DNA from: UBA8337 sp965662725
Lineage (GTDB): Bacteria; Pseudomonadota; Alphaproteobacteria; RS24
Assembly (NCBI GenBank): GCA_965662725.1
Contig: CBFIIT010000052.1
Coordinates: 1 to 5,400, forward strand
Reading direction: 5' to 3'
DNA: 5,400 nt
In this document: positions 1-5,400 of the stretch, one piece after another
Numbering within the stretch: the stretch's first letter is position 1
How the letters are laid out: each line of letters starts with the position of its first letter
Program-made: the position numbers and the translations under genes
Notes under the pieces: generated by a model
The model's input: the letters and a program-made list of their open reading frames with translations, nothing else
Database searches by the model: none
What the model was told of the DNA's origin: nothing

Positions 1-1
1 G

Positions 2-1279
2 CAACATTCGCGCGATGTTTATCACGGCAGTTTTGTTTTTATATGTGCCGTTCTTTTACCCCTATTGATATTACTGGCATGGACCGGCCTATCACCGCTG
101 ATTATTGACGCGATGCTGGAAAGCTTTTTGCGTCAACAGCAGGCTGAATTAACCATCGGGCAAATGGGCGTTCTGATTGCCAAGATAAAAGCCTATTCCG
201 TCGGCTCGCTCCCCGCCTCTTTTGCCAGTGATATGATTATCGATGGCAGCGATTATTTTATCGGTTTGAATGAAAATTCAAATCAAGCTCGCAGCTTCGC
301 TGTTATTGTGTTGAGCCTTAGCGGGCTGGCCTTTGGTGTCAGCAAGCTGGCGCCGCGCTTTACCGCCCGCCACGCTGTTGAGCGGGCCTTTGAAATTATC
401 ATGATCATGGCTTCGGCAATTGCGATTTTGACAACAATCGGCATTGTTTTATCGCTGATTTTTGAAACCATTCGCTTTTTTGAAGTGGTGCCCATTTCGG
501 AGTTTCTATTCGGAATAAGCTGGTCGCCGCAAATTGCCATTCGCGAAGACCAAGTCGGCGGTTCCGGTTCATTTGGCGCAATCCCGCTTTTTGCCGGCAC
601 GCTGATGATTACTTTTATCGCCATGCTGGTGGCTGTTCCCATCGGCCTGATGTCGGCGATTTATCTGTCCGAATACGCCAATAACAAATTGCGCAACATC
701 GCCAAGCCGGGCATTGAAATACTGGCCGGCATCCCGACTGTTGTTTACGGCTTTTTTGCAGCGCTTATGGTCGCGCCCTTATTGCGCGATAGTGGTGCAG
801 ATATTGGCCTCACCCTCTCGTCAGAATCGGCTTTGGCGGCCGGTCTGGTAATGGGCATTATGATTATTCCGTTCATTTCATCATTGTCAGATGATGTGAT
901 TAATGCGGTGCCGCAAACTTTGCGCGATGGTGCGGCGGCTTTGGGCGCAACACAGTCTGAAACCATTCGACAAGTGGTTTTACCGGCCGCGCTGCCGGGC
1001 TTGGTAAGCGCAATTTTGCTGGCTATTTCGCGGGCTATTGGCGAGACCATGATCGTGGTGATGGCCGCCGGTGTGGCAGCCAATTTAACCGCCAACCCGT
1101 TTGAAAGTGTCACCACAGTGACGGTTCAAATCGTCATGCTTTTGGTCGGCGACCAAGAATTTGACAGTGCCAAAACACTGGCCGCTTTCGCGCTGGGTCT
1201 GGTGCTGTTTTTCATAACCCTCATGCTCAATGTGTTGGCGCTTTATGTCGTCAATCGTTTCAGAGAACAATATGACTGA
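2..1279 (+). CDS. pstC: PstC, phosphate ABC transporter permease (5'-truncated by window edge)
   Basis: One of the two inner-membrane permease subunits of the high-affinity phosphate importer PstSCAB; it pairs with PstA to form the channel. The frame is open from base 2, and the codons before the first possible start (TTG at 65) already encode PstC-like sequence (YHGSFVF, then a hydrophobic helix), so the true start lies upstream and at least 425 residues are present. Visible hydrophobic segments are encoded at about 35-95, 290-350, 391-480, 590-675, 712-783, 826-890, 996-1087 and 1180-1260. The permease domain (BPD_transp_1 type) covers about 590-1260. Its cytoplasmic coupling (EAA-like) loop, DGAAALGAT followed by VVLPAALPG, is encoded at about 926-1000 and contacts the ATPase. 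The N-terminal part before about 480 is the extension usual in alphaproteobacterial PstC. The 3' end overlaps the pstA start by 8 bases. Family assignment is very secure; only the missing start is uncertain. Confidence 0.96.
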   Translation, partial: QHSRDVYHGSFVFICAVLLPLLILLAWTGLSPLIIDAMLESFLRQQQAELTIGQMGVLIAKIKAYSVGSLPASFASDMIIDGSDYFIGLNENSNQARSFAVIVLSLSGLAFGVSKLAPRFTARHAVERAFEIIMIMASAIAILTTIGIVLSLIFETIRFFEVVPISEFLFGISWSPQIAIREDQVGGSGSFGAIPLFAGTLMITFIAMLVAVPIGLMSAIYLSEYANNKLRNIAKPGIEILAGIPTVVYGFFAALMVAPLLRDSGADIGLTLSSESALAAGLVMGIMIIPFISSLSDDVINAVPQTLRDGAAALGATQSETIRQVVLPAALPGLVSAILLAISRAIGETMIVVMAAGVAANLTANPFESVTTVTVQIVMLLVGDQEFDSAKTLAAFALGLVLFFITLMLNVLALYVVNRFREQYD

Positions 1280-2537
1280 TTATTCCGATCCAGAATATCG
1301 CGCCGCAAGGCTCAAAAAGCGCTATCAGGCAGAAAAGCGATTTCGTGCTTACGGTCTCGCTGCCATTGCCACGGCGGCGGCGATTTTGTTTTTCCTGATG
1401 GGGTCGATTATCTATTCCTCCATTCCGGCATTTACCCATCATCATGTTCGCATTGATATTGATATATCGACCGATTATGTGAGCGCTGATGCGCCTGAAC
1501 AGGGCAATTATTTGGGCATGGTTCGGGCCGCTTTGCGGGGCCATTTCCCCGAGGTAACAGGGCGTCGCGACAAGCGTTCTTTGTATAAAATTTTATCGCT
1601 TGGCGCTCCTGACGAGCTGCAGGAAAAAGTTATTGCCGACCCATCGCTCATCGGTTCGACAACAAGCCTTTATGTTCCGCTTTCAGATGATATTGATTTG
1701 ATGATGAAGGGGTTGATTGACCGCAATTTGCCGGAAAGCGACCGCATTGTCTCTGATCTCGATTTGACCTTTATTGACAAATTGATCGATGAAGGGCGGA
1801 TTGATGAAAGATTTGCCTTTGCCTTGTTCACAAATGGCGATAGCCGCGAGGCCGAAATGGCCGGTATTCGCGGCGCCTTAATCGGTTCTTTATGGACATT
1901 GCTTGTCACGCTTGCCGTTAGCTTTCCGCTTGGTGTTTTGGCGGCGATTTATTTGGAAGAAGTTGCGCCGAAAAACCGTTACACGGCTTTTATTGAAGTG
2001 AACATCAATAATCTGGCCGCCGTTCCGTCAATTGTTTACGGTCTGTTGGGTCTGGCTGTTTTCATCAGCTTTTTCAATATGCCGCGTTCAGCGCCGCTGG
2101 TCGGTGGCCTGGTGCTGGCGTTGATGACCTTACCGACAATCATCATCGCCACACGTGCAGCCCTGTCCGCCATTCCGCCCTCTATTCGCGAAGCGGCTTT
2201 AGGTGTTGGTGCGTCGCGCTTTCAGGTTATTGTTCATCATGTTTTGCCGCTCGCCATGCCGGGTATTTTGACCGGCACGATTATCGGACTGGCGCAAGCC
2301 GCCGGTGAAACGGCGCCGCTTTTGATGATTGGCATGATGGCGTTTATTGTTGATGTGCCGACCGATGTAACGGCGAAAGCGACGGTATTGCCGGCACAAA
2401 TCTATATGTGGGCAAATAATCCCGAACGCGCTTTCGTGGCGCGGACAAGTGCCGGTATTGTTGTATTATTAACCTTACTTCTATTGGTTAATGCGACAGC
2501 CATTTATTTCCGCAAGCGTTTTGAAAAGCGATGGTAA
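1272..2537 (+). CDS. pstA: PstA, phosphate ABC transporter permease with N-terminal extension
   Basis: Second inner-membrane permease subunit of the phosphate importer, 421 residues. The ATG at 1272 is chosen because it begins the conserved alphaproteobacterial N-terminus (MTDYSD, then LKKRYQAEKRF) and overlaps the pstC stop as ATGACTGA. An in-frame extension to 1230 would lie wholly inside pstC. A weak AGAGA (1262-1266) precedes it, so translation is probably coupled to pstC. Residues 1-26 are basic and cytoplasmic, 27-48 form a membrane helix, and about 49-199 form a hydrophilic, acid-rich region likely in the periplasm (the extension I recall as DUF3333). From R200 the permease domain begins with RGALIGSLWTLLVT and includes NINNLAAVPSIVYGLLGL. 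The ATPase-coupling loop starts at R306 (REAALGVGAS, then HHVLPLAMPG). The C-terminus, RKRFEKRW, is typical. The protein is much longer than E. coli PstA because of the extension, but this is normal for the class. Confidence 0.97.
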   Translation: MTDYSDPEYRAARLKKRYQAEKRFRAYGLAAIATAAAILFFLMGSIIYSSIPAFTHHHVRIDIDISTDYVSADAPEQGNYLGMVRAALRGHFPEVTGRRDKRSLYKILSLGAPDELQEKVIADPSLIGSTTSLYVPLSDDIDLMMKGLIDRNLPESDRIVSDLDLTFIDKLIDEGRIDERFAFALFTNGDSREAEMAGIRGALIGSLWTLLVTLAVSFPLGVLAAIYLEEVAPKNRYTAFIEVNINNLAAVPSIVYGLLGLAVFISFFNMPRSAPLVGGLVLALMTLPTIIIATRAALSAIPPSIREAALGVGASRFQVIVHHVLPLAMPGILTGTIIGLAQAAGETAPLLMIGMMAFIVDVPTDVTAKATVLPAQIYMWANNPERAFVARTSAGIVVLLTLLLLVNATAIYFRKRFEKRW

Positions 2538-2538
2538 A

Positions 2539-3315
2539 ATGACGAATAGCGAAACATTGAAGGTTAAAATCAAAGCCCGTGACGTAACGGTTCACTATGG
2601 TGATGCGCGCGCCTTGCACGGGATTGACCTCGATTTATATGCCAATGAAGTAACCGCTCTTATCGGTCCGTCGGGCTGCGGTAAGTCTACATTTCTCCGC
2701 TGCATCAATCGGATGAATGATGTGATTGACGGTTGCCGTGTCGGCGGCTCGGTCAGTATTGATGAGCAGAATATATATTCCGATGAAGTTGATGTGGTGG
2801 AATTGCGGGCGCGTGTCGGCATGGTGTTTCAAAAGCCAAACCCTTTTCCAAAGTCGATTTTTGATAATGTGGCATACGGTCCGCGCATTCATGGCATTGC
2901 GCAGAACCGCACTGATTTGGAAGCGATGGTTGAGACCAGCTTGCGCCGTGCCGGTTTGTGGGATGAAGTGAAAGACCGTTTGTCAGCTCCGGGAACGTCG
3001 CTTTCGGGCGGACAGCAGCAGCGTTTATGCATTGCCCGCGCCATTGCGGTCAGCCCCGATGTTGTGTTGATGGATGAGCCATGCTCGGCCCTTGACCCGA
3101 TTGCCACGGCGGTGATTGAAGAATTAATGGAAGAATTGCGTCATGATTACACGATTGTCATTGTCACGCACTCCATGCAGCAGGCGGCGCGCATTTCGCA
3201 GCGGACAGCCTATTTCCATCTCGGCAACTTGGTCGAGCATGGTCAAACCGAGACGATTTTCACCAATCCGGCCAATCGTCAAACCGAAGCCTATATTTCA
3301 GGGAAAATTGGATAA
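2539..3315 (+). CDS. pstB: PstB, phosphate ABC transporter ATP-binding protein
   Basis: Cytoplasmic ATPase that powers phosphate import by the PstC/PstA channel, 258 residues, the usual PstB length. Motifs in order: Walker A GPSGCGKST (43-51), Q-loop Q98 in GMVFQKPNPFP, ABC signature LSGGQQQR (155-162), Walker B VVLMDEP (175-181) running into CSALDP (182-187), and switch histidine H211 in IVTHSMQQA. The stretches CINRMND, QKPNPFPKSI and DEPCSALDP separate PstB from other ABC ATPases. The ATG at 2539 is one base after the pstA stop. An upstream in-frame ATG at 2491 was not used because it would overlap the conserved PstA C-terminus by 47 bases and add residues unlike PstB. No good Shine-Dalgarno sequence precedes the start, so reinitiation by ribosomes finishing pstA is likely. 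No catalytic residue is missing. Confidence 0.98.
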   Translation: MTNSETLKVKIKARDVTVHYGDARALHGIDLDLYANEVTALIGPSGCGKSTFLRCINRMNDVIDGCRVGGSVSIDEQNIYSDEVDVVELRARVGMVFQKPNPFPKSIFDNVAYGPRIHGIAQNRTDLEAMVETSLRRAGLWDEVKDRLSAPGTSLSGGQQQRLCIARAIAVSPDVVLMDEPCSALDPIATAVIEELMEELRHDYTIVIVTHSMQQAARISQRTAYFHLGNLVEHGQTETIFTNPANRQTEAYISGKIG

Positions 3316-4025
3316 TGAATGATACACATATCGTTTCCTCATTTGACCGCGATCTGGCTGAGTTGAATCAGATGGTCTCCAAATTAGGCGGTCTGGCAGA
3401 ACAGCAATTCGCCGCCGCCATTGAGGCACTGGAAAAACGTAATCCTCAACCGCTGTCCGATATTATTGCCGCCGATGCGACATTAGATGATTTGGAATTG
3501 GCGTTGAATGACCGCGCGGTTGAAATTATCGCCATGCGCGCGCCAATGGCTCAAGATCTAAGGCGTATTTTATCCGCGGTAAAAATCGCCAGTGTTTTGG
3601 AGCGGGTCGGCGATTACGCCAAAAATATTGCCAAGCGTAGCCGCGTCATTATCGAAGAAGAAACCAATCGTACTGACGCTATCAGCGTTGAGCGGATTTC
3701 CAATATGGTTCAGGAAATGCTGCGACAAGTATTGGATGCCTATGCGACCGAATCTGACGAGCAAGCGATGGAAGTTTGGGAGCGTGACGAAGAAGTCGAT
3801 GGCATTTATACCAGCCTGTATAATGAGCTGCTCGACTCGATCGCGGCCGGCCACGAGCAGCCCAATGTGGTTTCGCATTTTCTGTTCATCGCCAAAAATA
3901 TCGAACGTGTTGGCGACCATACCACGGCGGTCGCTGAGCAAATATATTTTCAAGTCAATGGTGAAATGCCGTCAGATGACCGACCGAAAGCCGATGCTGC
4001 CGGTGGGTTGGACGGGGAGCAGTAA
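3315..4025 (+). CDS. phoU: PhoU, phosphate-signalling accessory protein
   Basis: Cytoplasmic regulator that conveys the state of the Pst transporter to the PhoR kinase and represses the Pho response when phosphate is ample; loss commonly derepresses the regulon. It has 236 residues, the normal length. The two homologous three-helix-bundle repeats are visible, each ending in the conserved metal-binding E-x-x-x-D signature: ERVGDYAKNIAKR (E96, D100) and IERVGDHTTAVAEQ (E197, D201). The helix before the first, APMAQDLRRILSAVKIA (76-92), is also characteristic. The last ~18 residues (from about 219) are an acidic, glycine-containing tail that looks disordered. The start ATG overlaps the last base of the pstB stop (TAATG), and AGGGA at about 3300-3304 could serve as a distant ribosome binding site, so translation is probably coupled. 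Position between pstB and phoB is the standard alphaproteobacterial arrangement. Confidence 0.97.
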   Translation: MNDTHIVSSFDRDLAELNQMVSKLGGLAEQQFAAAIEALEKRNPQPLSDIIAADATLDDLELALNDRAVEIIAMRAPMAQDLRRILSAVKIASVLERVGDYAKNIAKRSRVIIEEETNRTDAISVERISNMVQEMLRQVLDAYATESDEQAMEVWERDEEVDGIYTSLYNELLDSIAAGHEQPNVVSHFLFIAKNIERVGDHTTAVAEQIYFQVNGEMPSDDRPKADAAGGLDGEQ

Positions 4026-4030
4026 AAGGA
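4024..4030 (+). promoter_or_regulatory. Ribosome binding site of phoB
   Basis: AAAAGGA lies six bases before the phoB ATG and overlaps the last two bases of the phoU stop codon. It supports the start at 4037 and suggests that phoB can be translated independently of phoU, unlike the three preceding junctions where a clear Shine-Dalgarno sequence is weak or absent. Confidence 0.75.
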
Positions 4031-4036
4031 CGCGTC

Positions 4037-4741
4037 ATGTCTGCAACCATACTCCTCGTAGATGATGAACCGGCGCAGTTGGAATTGCTGCGATATAATC
4101 TTGAAAAAGCCGGCTTTCAAACGCTTCAGGCCGAAAATGGCGAGCAAGCGATAGAAATTGTTGAAAATGAAGATCCGGATTTGGTCGTTCTCGACTGGAT
4201 GATGCCGGTCGCCTCGGGCATTGAAGTGTGCCGCGAATTGCGCGCCCGTGCCAATACCCGGCTATTGCCAATCATTATGCTGAGTGCGCGTGGTGAAGAA
4301 GGCGATCGCGCCATGGGGCTGGATACCGGTGCTGATGATTATATGATAAAGCCGTTTTCGCCGCGCGAATTGGTGGCCCGCGTGAAGGCGCTTTTACGCC
4401 GAGCGCGACCATCGCTTTTGCAAGACATTATGGAATTTGAAGGGGTGACGTTAAACCCCGATACCATGCGCGTTGAGCGCGATGGCGACCGGATACATTT
4501 AGGGCCGAAAGAATTTCGTCTTTTATCGGTTCTTATGGAGCGCCCTGAGCGCGTGTTCAGCCGAGAGCAATTGCTCAATATGGTGTGGGGGCACGGCATT
4601 TATGTTGAAGACCGCACGGTCGATGTTCATATGAGCCGCTTGCGCCGTGCGTTAAATAAACGCGCCAATGGCGGTTCTGCGCGTGCAGATATTATTCGTA
4701 CCGTGCGCGGCACAGGTTATTCTCTGTCACGGATAAACTGA
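4037..4741 (+). CDS. phoB: PhoB, phosphate-regulon response regulator
   Basis: OmpR/PhoB-family transcription factor, 234 residues, which when phosphorylated by PhoR binds Pho boxes and activates phosphate-starvation genes. The receiver domain (about 1-122) shows the acidic pocket D9/D10, phosphoacceptor D53 in LDWMMP, switch residue S83 and K105 in KPFSPRELVARVKA. The winged-helix DNA-binding domain (about 132-232) has GPKEFRLL (156-163), SREQLLNMVWG (175-185), the recognition helix beginning RTVDVHMSRLRRAL (193-206) and the closing wing RTVRGTGYSL (221-230). E. coli PhoB carries arginine at the position of S200 here. AAAAGGA at 4024-4030, six bases before the ATG, gives it a better ribosome binding site than the genes before it. 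Other OmpR-type regulators are similar, but close likeness to PhoB (ARGEEGDR, DDYMIKPFSP, VEDRTVDVH) and position after phoU make PhoB very likely. No phoR gene follows, so the kinase is probably encoded upstream or elsewhere. Confidence 0.96.
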   Translation: MSATILLVDDEPAQLELLRYNLEKAGFQTLQAENGEQAIEIVENEDPDLVVLDWMMPVASGIEVCRELRARANTRLLPIIMLSARGEEGDRAMGLDTGADDYMIKPFSPRELVARVKALLRRARPSLLQDIMEFEGVTLNPDTMRVERDGDRIHLGPKEFRLLSVLMERPERVFSREQLLNMVWGHGIYVEDRTVDVHMSRLRRALNKRANGGSARADIIRTVRGTGYSLSRIN

Positions 4742-4748
4742 TTTGACT

Positions 4749-4790
4749 GCTATCTCGGCTGCGATAAGCTATTGATCAAAGGGAGATAGC
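4749..4790 (+). promoter_or_regulatory. Inverted repeat overlapping the ribosome binding site of the isomerase-like gene
   Basis: The 50-base gap after phoB contains a perfect 8-base inverted repeat, GCTATCTC at 4749-4756 and GAGATAGC at 4783-4790, separated by 26 bases. The right arm takes in the 3' half of the Shine-Dalgarno sequence AAAGGGAGA (4778-4786), which sits just before the ATG at 4792. A shorter competing arm, GCTAT at 4768-4772, can pair with ATAGC at 4786-4790 and would leave most of the Shine-Dalgarno sequence in the loop. The repeats are directly visible; folding and any effect on translation are inferred. There is no run of T after the repeat, so it is not a typical intrinsic terminator. 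Confidence 0.45.
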
Positions 4791-4791
4791 C

Positions 4792-5391
4792 ATGACCAAA
4801 ACCGTTGATTTTATTTTTGATTTCGCCAGCCCCAATGCCTATTTGGTGCATAAGCTTGTGCCGCAAATTGAAGCACGTACCGGCGCGAAATTTAATTATA
4901 TCCCATGCCTTTTGGGCGGTATTTTTAAAGCCACAGGCAATCAGGCGCCGATGATTGCGTTTGGGGAGATTAAAAACAAACCCGAATATGACATGATTGA
5001 AATGCAGCGTTTTATTGAACGTCACGGGTTGAGCGAATTTAAAATGAACCCGCATTTTCCGGTGATATCGCTAATGCTGGTGCGCGGCTCTTTGGTTGCT
5101 GAGCGCGACGGTTTTTTGACCCAATATATCGATGCCATGATTAATGCCATGTGGGAGCAGGGACTGAAACTCGATGACCCTGAAGTGCTGCATAAAGCCT
5201 ATGCCGATGCTGGTTTTGATGCCGATAAAATCATGACTGATATGAGCGATGACGCGATTAAAGCCAAACTGATGGAAAATACCAATGCCGCCGTTGAGCG
5301 CGGTGCTTTCGGCATTCCGACATTCTTTGTCGGTGACGAGATATTTTTCGGCAAAGAACGCCTCGGCCAAGTCGAGGAAATGCTCGCCTAG
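4792..5391 (+). CDS. 2-hydroxychromene-2-carboxylate isomerase-like protein (DsbA/GST-kappa fold)
   Basis: Probable cytoplasmic, glutathione-dependent enzyme of the thioredoxin-fold DsbA/GST-kappa group, 199 residues, the normal length. The characterised member NahD converts 2-hydroxychromene-2-carboxylate to trans-o-hydroxybenzylidenepyruvate in naphthalene breakdown. Supporting motifs are FDFASPNAYL near the N-terminus, with S13 at the position of the glutathione-activating serine, P-x-LLGGIFKATGN (38-50), MNPHFP in the helical insertion, and GAFGIPTFFVGDEIFFGKERL near the C-terminus, with P176 as the expected cis-proline. The CxxC pair of true DsbA oxidoreductases is absent, and there is no signal peptide. 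The ATG at 4792 is supported by the strong AAAGGGAGA ribosome binding site. The gene lies 50 bases after phoB in the same direction, but none of its neighbours belongs to an aromatic-degradation pathway, so the physiological substrate is unknown. The family call is firm; the exact reaction is not. Confidence 0.87.
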   Translation: MTKTVDFIFDFASPNAYLVHKLVPQIEARTGAKFNYIPCLLGGIFKATGNQAPMIAFGEIKNKPEYDMIEMQRFIERHGLSEFKMNPHFPVISLMLVRGSLVAERDGFLTQYIDAMINAMWEQGLKLDDPEVLHKAYADAGFDADKIMTDMSDDAIKAKLMENTNAAVERGAFGIPTFFVGDEIFFGKERLGQVEEMLA

Positions 5392-5400
5392 CTCTCAGCC

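Noticed and set aside
65..67. TTG at 65 as the start of pstC
   Set aside because: The frame is open back to base 2 and the preceding 21 codons encode conserved PstC-like sequence, so this codon is internal.
428..433. TTGACA inside pstC as an internal promoter
   Set aside because: No TATAAT-like sequence occurs at suitable spacing, and it lies within well-conserved permease coding sequence.
1230..1271. Upstream in-frame starts for pstA
   Set aside because: The added residues lie wholly within the coding sequence of pstC and do not resemble PstA; the ATG at 1272 fits the conserved N-terminus.
2491..2538. ATG at 2491 as the start of pstB
   Set aside because: It would overlap the conserved C-terminal codons of pstA and add 16 residues not seen in PstB proteins.
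4724..4744. Possible Pho box: CTGTCAC at 4724-4730 followed by CTGATTT at 4738-4744
   Set aside because: The half-sites are 14 bases apart rather than 11, the second matches poorly, and the first lies inside the phoB coding sequence.
4743..4770. Possible sigma70 promoter: TTGACT at 4743-4748 with TAAGCT at 4765-4770
   Set aside because: The -35-like element is good, but the -10 candidate matches only 3 of 6 bases at 16-base spacing, and the better-matching GATAAG is too close at 14. A weak promoter cannot be excluded.
4742..4791. Intrinsic terminator after phoB
   Set aside because: The inverted repeat here is not GC-rich, has a long loop, and is followed by a start codon rather than a T-run.
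283..5370. Open frames on the - strand and secondary + frames (for example + 2726-2971 and 3592-4065)
   Set aside because: All lie within strongly conserved genes on the + strand, have no family resemblance that I can see, and have no convincing ribosome binding sites; they are reading-frame shadows.

Overview
The window holds the conserved phosphate-uptake and phosphate-signalling cluster of an alphaproteobacterium, all on the + strand: pstC (5' end cut by the window edge), pstA, pstB, phoU and phoB, followed by a gene for a 2-hydroxychromene-2-carboxylate (HCCA) isomerase-like protein. The assignment to Alphaproteobacteria is an inference. It rests on the gene order pstC-pstA-pstB-phoU-phoB, on the long N-terminal/periplasmic extensions of PstC and PstA that are usual in this class, and on the character of the protein sequences. 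Base composition looks moderate, roughly half G+C by eye, which would suit a marine or otherwise moderate-GC lineage. No genus can be named from this window.

Layout: positions 2-1279 encode the PstC permease, 1272-2537 the PstA permease, 2539-3315 the PstB ATPase, 3315-4025 the PhoU regulator and 4037-4741 the PhoB response regulator. A 50-base gap (4742-4791) contains an inverted repeat overlapping a strong ribosome binding site. The isomerase-like gene at 4792-5391 then runs nearly to the window end; the last 9 bases hold nothing recognisable. The first four junctions are an 8-base overlap, a 1-base gap, a 1-base overlap and an 11-base gap, so the five pst/pho genes almost certainly form one transcript with coupled translation. 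No promoter, Pho box or terminator can be supported inside the window. The operon promoter, and probably pstS and a phoR sensor kinase, would lie upstream.

How the genes work together (established for the families): PstC and PstA form the membrane channel of the high-affinity phosphate ABC importer and PstB is its ATPase. The periplasmic binding protein PstS is not in this window. PhoU links transporter state to the PhoR kinase, and phosphorylated PhoB activates the Pho regulon, usually including this operon. The terminal isomerase-like gene is not a known part of this circuit; its spacing allows cotranscription with phoB, but it has its own strong ribosome binding site.

Nothing here amounts to an undescribed system. 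The most unusual points are the possible hairpin covering the ribosome binding site of the isomerase gene and the association of that gene with the Pho cluster.
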